Source: M3007 sp046155725 (GTDB lineage Bacteria; Bacteroidota; Bacteroidia; Chitinophagales; Saprospiraceae). Taken from it: a DNA stretch of 10,449 bases. This document shows positions 6,560 to 10,449 of the stretch, piece after piece. The translations under genes were made by a program, and so were the position numbers. The notes under the pieces were generated by a model. The model saw only the letters and a program-made list of their open reading frames with translations. It made no database searches and was not told the DNA's origin. How positions within the stretch are numbered: the first letter of the stretch is position 1; each line of letters starts with the position of its first letter. The stretch lies in the NCBI GenBank assembly GCA_046155725.1, contig JBJXFT010000163.1, positions 1 to 10,449 on the forward strand. The letters are read 5' to 3'.

Positions 6560-7051
6560 ATGCAAAAATTGCACTTCCACGACTTTGTCGCCAAATTCCC
6601 CCCAGTGGCCATGCCGGCCACGCTCGGCGAAGATACCCACCACACTTTTGGCACCGAGAATGATCCGCTTTCGGATGCCATGGTTTCCCAGTTCATCCAC
6701 CCGACCGAGGCGGTGGCTGCCGACGATGAGTTCACGGAGTACGTCCCTTGTTTTTCCATTGCCGGCACCGAACAGTTCATCGCCTTGGTGTGGTGGAAAG
6801 CCGAACTTTTGAACTACGAATATGTGCTTGCCACCTTCAGCGGCAAAGGCGAACTCATTGGCCGGCAGGTGATTGCTGGCACTACCATAAACGGCGGAGC
6901 AGTCACCCGCGCCGTGGCGGTCATCAATGAGGAGTGGGAAATAACCATCGGCGAAGGCACCTCGCCCGACGGAAACCAAATCTTTGACCCCAGCACTTCG
7001 CGGACGCGGAACATGGAGATATTGGTGAATGGGCAGATTGTGGAGGGATGA
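6560..7051 (+). CDS. Conserved-looking protein of unknown function, 163 residues
   Basis: I do not recognise a named family. From ATG 6560 (MQKLHFHDFVAKFPPVAMPA) the protein is 163 residues, soluble, acidic, without a signal peptide, membrane segment or cysteine cluster. A short N-terminal region FPPVAMPATLGEDT precedes a stretch rich in beta-prone residues: EYVPCFSIAGTEQFIALVWW, LNYEYVLATFSGKGELIGRQ, VTRAVAVINEEWEITIGEG. It ends in RTRNMEILVNGQIVEG. The alternation of hydrophobic strands with GKGELIGRQ- and NEEWEIT-type turns suggests an all-beta fold that repeats a 'current value / update' layout, but no active site is visible. It has its own promoter, is divergent from pyrD and converges with the toxin gene, so no operon partner hints at function. 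Reading frame and codon use are like the neighbours, so I am confident it is a gene. Confidence 0.85.
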   Translation: MQKLHFHDFVAKFPPVAMPATLGEDTHHTFGTENDPLSDAMVSQFIHPTEAVAADDEFTEYVPCFSIAGTEQFIALVWWKAELLNYEYVLATFSGKGELIGRQVIAGTTINGGAVTRAVAVINEEWEITIGEGTSPDGNQIFDPSTSRTRNMEILVNGQIVEG

Positions 7052-7082
7052 TTTATGGGGCAAGCGACAAAAAGCAATTCAC

Positions 7083-7406
7083 TCAGTTTTCAAATTCTCG
7101 CCGAATCCGTGCTGGACTTTGTTTGGTGTGATAGATAAAAAGGATGAAAATGTCAAAGCCTGTAAACTCGTAAACGATTTTGAAATTCCAGACGGGGAGG
7201 GCGCGATACGTTTGAGGAAGGTGAGCCAAATGCTTGTCAACTGGATAGCGTTCGGGCTGTTCGAGCAAGGTTTCTACGGCTTCCGCAATGGCCGAAGTAA
7301 AGCGTTCGGCTACCAAGACTGAGGCGTTTTTCTTGTAGTAATTGTAGTATTTGCGCAGTGCAGTGGTTGCTTTTGCATCCCAAGCAATGTCGAAGGTGCT
7401 TTCCAT
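7083..7406 (-). CDS. ParE/RelE-superfamily toxin
   Basis: This 107-residue protein has the ParE/RelE layout: two N-terminal helices (AKATTALRKYYNYYKKNASVL, here residues about 12-32, and a second at about 34-50), then the beta-sheet with LPQTYRALPVWNFKIVYEF and FILFIYHTKQSPARI. The YR-x-L-P-V-x-N-x-K-I-V-Y and I-x-H-T-x-Q-x-P patterns are characteristic of the superfamily. Members poison gyrase (ParE) or cleave ribosome-bound mRNA (RelE); sequence alone does not say which, though the HTxQ-P ending is more ParE-like. ATG 7406 shares its A with the antitoxin stop (TGATG), giving translational coupling; an in-frame TTG two codons upstream is unlikely. It would be neutralised by the product of the upstream gene. 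Confidence 0.85.
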   Translation of the reverse strand: MESTFDIAWDAKATTALRKYYNYYKKNASVLVAERFTSAIAEAVETLLEQPERYPVDKHLAHLPQTYRALPVWNFKIVYEFTGFDIFILFIYHTKQSPARIRREFEN

Positions 7407-7663
7407 CACCAATCTTTTATTTGTTGTTTCAGGGCTTCATGCTGGATGAACTTGCCTGCCTTTACGCGCTTAGAGGCGGCCTGCACCTCGCGCTCCAATC
7501 CTTTTGCAGTCAAGGGTTTGCCATCCGCGTCAAAGCCGATGGCCGGGTTCTCGTGTACCATCATCAGGTTCATCAAAATCTGATAATAGGCTTCCAGAAC
7601 GGTCGGGTCTGTCACCCCATTTAGAACTTGGTTGATGGATTTGCGTGCTTGTTGAGCCGTCAT
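7406..7663 (-). CDS. Antitoxin of the ParE/RelE-type pair
   Basis: From ATG 7663 this is an 85-residue protein beginning MTAQQARKSINQVLNG. Its C-terminal half, GFDADGKPLTAKGLEREVQA, then a helix with SKRVKAGKFIQHEALKQQIKDW, has the 'G-x-P-L-T ... G-x-(F/Y)-I-x-x-E-x-L ... W' pattern that I know from Bacteroidota proteins encoded just before RelE/ParE toxins. An in-frame ATG at 7714 would add 17 residues, but the TAnnTTTG box at 7681-7688 would then lie inside the gene; the shorter start is preferred. It overlaps the toxin by one base. No classical ribbon-helix-helix or HTH motif was recognised, so autoregulation is likely by analogy only. Confidence 0.72.
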   Translation of the reverse strand: MTAQQARKSINQVLNGVTDPTVLEAYYQILMNLMMVHENPAIGFDADGKPLTAKGLEREVQAASKRVKAGKFIQHEALKQQIKDW

Positions 7664-7680
7664 GTTTGCGGAATTTTGTA

Positions 7681-7688
7681 CAAAAGTA
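7681..7688 (-). promoter_or_regulatory. Candidate -7 box of the toxin-antitoxin operon
   Basis: The minus strand reads TACTTTTG, an exact TAnnTTTG match, 17 bp before ATG 7663. A start about seven bases on leaves a leader of roughly ten bases. The box decides between the two possible antitoxin starts. No clear -33 TTG was found. Confidence 0.45.
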
Positions 7689-7733
7689 GCCACTCCTTGG
7701 AAACTGTTGGGCATTTTTCAAAAGCCCTTTGCC

Positions 7734-8843
7734 TCACATATCGTACGTGATTTCCACCACCTCCGTTTCTGGGTGCGATTGGCAGGTGAGGATGTAGCCC
7801 CCCTTCACCTCCTCGTCGTCGAGCGCGTAGCAAGCATCCATGCGCACTTTTCCGTTCACCAGCTTTGCCATGCAAGTAGAGCAAGCCCCGGCGGTGCAGG
7901 AATAGGGCGGGTCATGCTTGGCTTTCACCAGCACGTCCAAAATCGTGGCGCCCTCTGGCACCGGAAGTTCGATGCGCTGGCCTTTGAGGTGCGCAATGAC
8001 GCGCTTGCCGCCGCCCGATGCCCCTTCGGCGATGTCGCCAGGCACGTGGGTAGCATTCACAAAATGTTCCGTATGGATTTGTTTGGCGGCAATGTCGCGC
8101 CCCAACAAAGTGGCTTTTATCGAATCGGCCATATCGCCAGGGCCGCAGATGAAGTAGAGGCAATCGGACTCAGGGCCGTGCGCCAAGTTGTCGTCCAGAA
8201 AAGTGTTGGCGGTGCGCCCACTGATGCGCCCGGTTTTTCCCTGCCAATTGATGCTGCTTTTTTTGAACACGCCAAAGATGCCGCCGCCCGCGCTCTCTTT
8301 GCGGGGCTGGCTCAAAACGTGCTCTATGTGGAGTTGGCCGACGTAGCGTTCGGAAAGGCGGTCAAGTTCGTCGCGGAAAATGATGTTTTCTTCATTCCGG
8401 CTGCCATAGAGCAAGAAAATGGCGCTCATCGGCTCGGCCTCGAAGATGGTTTTGATGATGGACATCAGGGGGGTGATGCCGCTGCCCGCGCCAAAAAGGT
8501 AGTAGGTGCGTCGCTTGTCGGGGTTGAGTTCGCTGAAAAAACGGCCAGCAGGCGGAGCCATTTCGAGCGTGTCGCCCACTTGTGCCTCGTCGTGCAGGAA
8601 AGTGGAGACTTGGCCGCCGGACACTTTTTTCACCGTGACGGCGAGGCGGTTTTCCAAAGGACTGGACGACATGGAGTACGACCTGCGCAGTTCCTGCCCG
8701 CCCAAATGGAGGCGCAGCGTGAGGTATTGGCCTTGTTTGTAGCTGAACAAATCGCGCAGTTCGTCCGGGATTTCCAGCTCGATGGTGGTGGTGTCGGGGG
8801 TTTCGGGGGTCTTGCTTTTTATGGTCAGTTGAAAAAAATCCAT
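7734..8843 (-). CDS. PaaE-like NAD(P)H oxidoreductase with FAD, NAD and C-terminal 2Fe-2S domains
   Basis: It moves electrons from NAD(P)H through FAD to a plant-type 2Fe-2S cluster and on to an acceptor. From ATG 8843 it is 369 residues. The FAD-binding barrel (about 1-105) has RSYSMSSSP (54-62); the nucleotide-binding domain (about 112-245) has FGAGSGITPLMS (117-128) and FICGPGDM (231-238); the ferredoxin domain (about 280-369) has CTAGACSTC with Cys316, 321, 324 and Cys354 as the four ligands. The order matches PaaE, the reductase of phenylacetyl-CoA oxygenase, and related Bacteroidota proteins annotated as ferredoxin-NADP reductase. No paaABCD or other oxygenase gene is in the window, so the partner is unknown. 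An insert of about 20 residues (KESAGGGIFGVFKKSSINW, near 182-200) sits between the two nucleotide motifs. It is divergent from the SPOR gene. Confidence 0.92.
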   Translation of the reverse strand: MDFFQLTIKSKTPETPDTTTIELEIPDELRDLFSYKQGQYLTLRLHLGGQELRRSYSMSSSPLENRLAVTVKKVSGGQVSTFLHDEAQVGDTLEMAPPAGRFFSELNPDKRRTYYLFGAGSGITPLMSIIKTIFEAEPMSAIFLLYGSRNEENIIFRDELDRLSERYVGQLHIEHVLSQPRKESAGGGIFGVFKKSSINWQGKTGRISGRTANTFLDDNLAHGPESDCLYFICGPGDMADSIKATLLGRDIAAKQIHTEHFVNATHVPGDIAEGASGGGKRVIAHLKGQRIELPVPEGATILDVLVKAKHDPPYSCTAGACSTCMAKLVNGKVRMDACYALDDEEVKGGYILTCQSHPETEVVEITYDM

Positions 8844-9004
8844 GGCGCAGAAAAGTGAATGGAGCGTTCTTATTGAACTTGCCGCCCCAAAAGAAAAGGG
8901 CAAAATGAGCCGCCTAAACAAGCCGGTGCGCTAATGGTTGAAGGAAGAAAAAGCCGAAAACAGAAACCTTCCCGAAAATTTTAAATATCCAAAACAACTA
9001 CCCT

Positions 9005-9012
9005 TACCTTAG
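9005..9012 (+). promoter_or_regulatory. Weak -7 candidate for the SPOR gene
   Basis: TACCTTAG differs at one base from TAnnTTTG and lies 49 bp before ATG 9062. No -33 TTG is evident. The 218-bp gap at 8844-9061 must carry the promoters of two divergent genes; this is the best match I see on the plus strand and I see no good one on the minus strand. Confidence 0.25.
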
Positions 9013-9061
9013 CCTCTGAAAATCAGCACTTTTAACCTTCTAAACGCAAGACAAGAACAGC

Positions 9062-9652
9062 ATGAAAAGCAATAGCCTTCTCACCTACATCCTCTACGGT
9101 CTCTTGGGCCTGTTCATTCTCGCCGCCAGTTACTACGCTTGCCAAAAGCAAAGAGAGAAAAAGGAAGCTGCCGCTCGCGAGCAACTCGAAATGGACGAAA
9201 CCGTCGACAAGTACGGCTACGGCGCCACCGACTCCACCACCAATGGCAGTGTGTATACCAGCACCGATTCGGTGCCCAAAACCACTGCCACCAAGCCCAC
9301 CACTACCACCACCAAGCCAAACACCATTACCACGGTGAAGCCCACCACGACTAAACCCACTACGACAACAAACGTCACTAAGCCCAAACCAAAAGGCAAA
9401 GGCGTGTCGGTGAAAGGCCCGGGCTCAGGCCGTTGGGCTGTGCGGGCCGGCACATTTGACTACATGGAAGGCGCGCGCCGCCGCTTGGAGGAAGTCATCA
9501 GGGCGGGCTACCCGAACGCCGAGATTTCCAAAACTGCCGAAGGCAAAGCCGCCGTGGTGGTGTTCCGCTCGAACGACAAAAACGCCGCCATCCGAATCGT
9601 TGACGACCTCGAAGAGAAGGGCTTTGACGCGGCGGTTTTTGCTCGGAAATAA
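9062..9652 (+). CDS. Membrane-anchored SPOR-domain protein
   Basis: SPOR domains bind peptidoglycan strands stripped of stem peptides, as found at division septa, so this protein probably works in the periplasm at the cell wall. It has 196 residues in three parts. A membrane anchor occupies about residues 7-27 (YILYGLLGLFILAASYYACQ) after a short N-terminus. A periplasmic linker follows, charged at first, then a low-complexity Thr/Lys/Pro run (about 73-113, repeats of KPTTT type). The SPOR domain fills the C-terminus from GRWAVRAGTF (123-132), with ARRRLEEVIRAG, AAVVVFRSN and a final helix and strand (EEKGFDAAVFARK). Cys27 does not stand in a proper lipobox, so a transmembrane anchor is more likely than a lipoprotein. 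Its convergent neighbour encodes another peptidoglycan-binding domain (OmpA-like). The exact role in division or envelope upkeep is unknown. Confidence 0.87.
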   Translation: MKSNSLLTYILYGLLGLFILAASYYACQKQREKKEAAAREQLEMDETVDKYGYGATDSTTNGSVYTSTDSVPKTTATKPTTTTTKPNTITTVKPTTTKPTTTTNVTKPKPKGKGVSVKGPGSGRWAVRAGTFDYMEGARRRLEEVIRAGYPNAEISKTAEGKAAVVVFRSNDKNAAIRIVDDLEEKGFDAAVFARK

Positions 9653-9656
9653 GGGA

Positions 9657-9684
9657 ACGATGAGGGATGAACGATAAACGATGA
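9657..9684 (+). repeat. Third heptamer array, just after the SPOR gene stop
   Basis: Four 7-bp units follow the TAA by four bases: ACGATGA, GGGATGA, ACGATAA, ACGATGA. In the sense direction of the upstream gene they match the ACNNNGA units at the end of recJ (ACGAGGA, ACTATGA), so the two arrays are one family in the same orientation relative to a gene 3' end. Confidence 0.75.
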
Positions 9685-9696
9685 GCGTTTTTACAC

Positions 9697-9733
9697 CGAA
9701 AGCGCAAAGGCCAATGATGCCTTTGCGCTTTCG
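9697..9733. terminator. Bidirectional terminator hairpin between convergent genes
   Basis: CGAAAGCGCAAAGGC (9697-9711) and GCCTTTGCGCTTTCG (9719-9733) are perfect 15-bp reverse complements around the loop CAATGAT. The hairpin stands 44 bp after the SPOR stop and 44 bp after the OmpA-like stop on the other strand, as expected of a shared terminator. A short T-run (TTTT at 9737-9740) follows on the plus strand; the minus side has none. Confidence 0.8.
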
Positions 9734-9777
9734 TCGTTTTGGCTGCGCACATGTTCAGCGGTGACTTCAAATCCGCG

Positions 9778-10110
9778 TTACCACACCACAAATTCTGTCC
9801 GCCTATTTCTTGTCCGCCCTTCCGGAGTGTCGTTCGAGCCTACGATGGGCTTCGTTTCGCCAAAGCCCTTGAACCGCAAGCGCTCCGAGGAAACGCTTTT
9901 GCTCAGCAGGTAATCGTGCACCGCTTTGGCGCGGGCTTCGGAGAGGTTTTGGTTGAAAGCATCGTCGCCCACATTGTCCGTATGGCCGTTGATTTGGATT
10001 TTCAAAGTCGGGTTTTCCGCCAAAAGTTGGGCGAGGCGCTCAAGTTCGGCGAGCGATTCGGGGCTTTGGCAAAAAACCGGGAAAAAAATTTGTATGTGTG
10101 CGGGGGGATG
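9778..10110 (-). pseudogene. OmpA-family C-terminal domain, 5' part missing
   Basis: OmpA C-terminal domains hold the outer membrane to peptidoglycan through diaminopimelate. The frame reads PESLAELERLAQLL, then AENPTLKIQINGHTDNVGDD, then NLSEARAKAVHDYLL, RLRFKGFGETKPI and NRRTEFVVW before a TAA. The Asp of HTDN and the Arg of SEAR, which contact diaminopimelate in this family, are kept. Upstream the frame gives only IQIFFPVFCQS, a poor version of the usual first strand and loop, and then a TAA at 10111-10113; there is no in-frame ATG (only a TTG at 10023, inside the domain). Signal peptide, N-terminal domains and start are therefore absent. The IS30-type element lies 220 bp further upstream. 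It looks like the 3' remnant of a larger envelope protein, possibly broken by a deletion linked to the IS. Confidence 0.72.
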
Positions 10111-10119
10111 TTACTTTTG
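10090..10119 (+). promoter_or_regulatory. Strong Bacteroidota-type promoter match pointing right
   Basis: TTG at 10090-10092, 19-bp spacer, TACTTTTG at 10112-10119: a full match to TTG-N17-23-TAnnTTTG. It overlaps the decayed 5' part of the OmpA-like frame on the other strand. Transcription would start near 10126 and run into a region with no convincing gene but with a nested stem-loop. Confidence 0.5.
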
Positions 10120-10181
10120 CTGCTGCTCGCGGGGAGGGAGGCTTCAAGGCTGTGCGCCCGTAGCGAGCATACGCGCCCGCG

Positions 10182-10250
10182 CCCGGCAGGCTCTAATTGG
10201 TCAGCAGGTGGACAAAGCGAAAATAAACGCAACTGCTGCTATAGAGCGGG
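10182..10250 (+). ncRNA. Candidate structured RNA: nested stem-loop downstream of a promoter
   Basis: Three helices nest in order: GCTCTA (10190-10195) with TAGAGC (10242-10247), CAGCAG (10202-10207) with CTGCTG (10233-10238), and GCG (10217-10219) with CGC (10228-10230) around loop AAAATAAA. CCC at 10182-10184 can extend the outer helix with GGG at 10248-10250 over a five-base bulge. No known RNA family was recognised; conserved marks of tmRNA, RNase P RNA, SRP RNA and common riboswitches are absent. The rest of 10114-10331 holds no gene I can support. This is inference from base-pairing only. Confidence 0.3.
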
Positions 10251-10324
10251 CTGACGGGTAACAGGAGATGGCGGCAACTAAGAATTATAAATTCACCGAA
10301 ACATGAATAAAATAGAAATCAAAA

Positions 10325-10449
10325 CGCAGATTCAACAATCAAATGCAACGGGCGGGGGCGATTGAGGGTTTTTCTGTAAGAACTCTATTGGTGTCAAAAA
10401 ACCGAGAGATTTTCGGGGCCTGTTGTTGAGTTTGTCTTGCGCGGTTTTG
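10325..10449 (-). mobile_element. End of an IS30-family insertion sequence
   Basis: The transposase reading frame enters from the right edge and stops at 10332. In IS30-type elements the terminal inverted repeat lies close to or over the transposase stop, so the IS end is probably near 10325, around GCAGATTCAACAATC. The other end and any target duplication lie outside the window, so the exact boundary is inferred. Confidence 0.5.
10332..10449 (-). CDS. IS30-family transposase, C-terminal 38 residues
   Basis: The minus frame from the right edge reads KTAQDKLNNRPRKSLGF, then LTPIEFLQKNPQSPPPVAFD, then Cys and TGA (10332-10334). D-K-L-N-N-R-P-R-K-x-L-G-F-x-T-P-x-E-x-F is the hallmark C-terminus of IS30-family DDE transposases, just after the catalytic Glu. 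The C-terminal PPPVAFDC tail is also like that of Bacteroidota members, whose last codons overlap the terminal repeat. The catalytic core lies outside the window, so whether the copy is intact cannot be told. Confidence 0.82.
   Translation of the reverse strand, partial: KTAQDKLNNRPRKSLGFLTPIEFLQKNPQSPPPVAFDC

Noticed and set aside
7664..7714. 17-residue longer antitoxin start at 7714
   Set aside because: The only good promoter box lies inside this extension, so the transcript would probably start after it.
8844..8921. 26-residue N-terminal extension of the PaaE-like protein
   Set aside because: It would start at TTG; the ATG at 8843 begins the domain as expected and the extension has no homology-like features.
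9926..10261. 111-codon plus frame ending in QQVDKAKINATAAIERADG
   Set aside because: Most of it is opposite the OmpA-like domain and contains a Cys-rich, non-protein-like stretch; no homology is recognisable.
10200..10262. tmRNA-like tag sequence (GCGAAAATAAACGCAAC…GGGTAA)
   Set aside because: Only a loose resemblance to a tag reading frame; the conserved 5' and 3' acceptor-like ends and T-loop of tmRNA are missing nearby.
10268..10365. Two tiny overlapping frames (12 and 20 codons, ATGA overlap), the first after an AGGAG
   Set aside because: Too short to support; the second runs into the IS terminal region and transposase sequence on the other strand.

Overview
The window looks like chromosomal DNA of a Bacteroidota bacterium, probably from the Saprospiria (Lewinella/Haliscomenobacter-like) side. 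Grounds: several start codons lack a clear Shine-Dalgarno sequence but sit downstream of TAnnTTTG boxes, the -7 element of Bacteroidota promoters. The 4-alpha-glucanotransferase has the DPE2-like layout (two CBM20 modules, then GH77) usual in the phylum. Heptanucleotide tandem repeats are scattered at gene ends. The assignment is inference from gene content; there is no rRNA or other phylogenetic marker here.

Layout. Positions 1-2035 (minus) hold a malQ-type 4-alpha-glucanotransferase cut by the left edge. A 112-bp tract of sixteen 7-bp repeats (1301-1412) separates its starch-binding half from its catalytic half and leaves them in different reading frames. Positions 2145-3869 (minus) are recJ. 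3870-4036 is an intergenic stretch with two strong palindromes. 4037-5257 (minus) is an FHS-like MFS transporter and 5380-6426 (minus) is class 2 dihydroorotate dehydrogenase (pyrD). Divergent from pyrD, with a good promoter, is a conserved-looking protein of unknown function (6560-7051, plus). It converges on a ParE/RelE-type toxin-antitoxin pair (7083-7663, minus). 7734-8843 (minus) is a PaaE-like flavin/2Fe-2S oxidoreductase. Divergent from it, 9062-9652 (plus) is a membrane-anchored SPOR-domain protein, followed by short heptamers and a 15-bp-stem terminator. 9778-10110 (minus) is an OmpA-like peptidoglycan-binding domain without its 5' part. 10114-10331 has no convincing gene but has a canonical promoter and a nested stem-loop. 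The right edge (10332-10449, minus) is the C-terminus of an IS30-family transposase.

The genes are mostly housekeeping or accessory genes that do not form one pathway: starch/maltodextrin metabolism (malQ), DNA repair (recJ), pyrimidine synthesis (pyrD), sugar-type transport, redox, cell envelope (SPOR, OmpA) and a toxin-antitoxin module. The most interesting features are not whole genes: the repeat tract that may switch or break malQ, the related heptamers overlapping the end of recJ and following the SPOR gene, and the promoter plus structured segment between the OmpA remnant and the IS.
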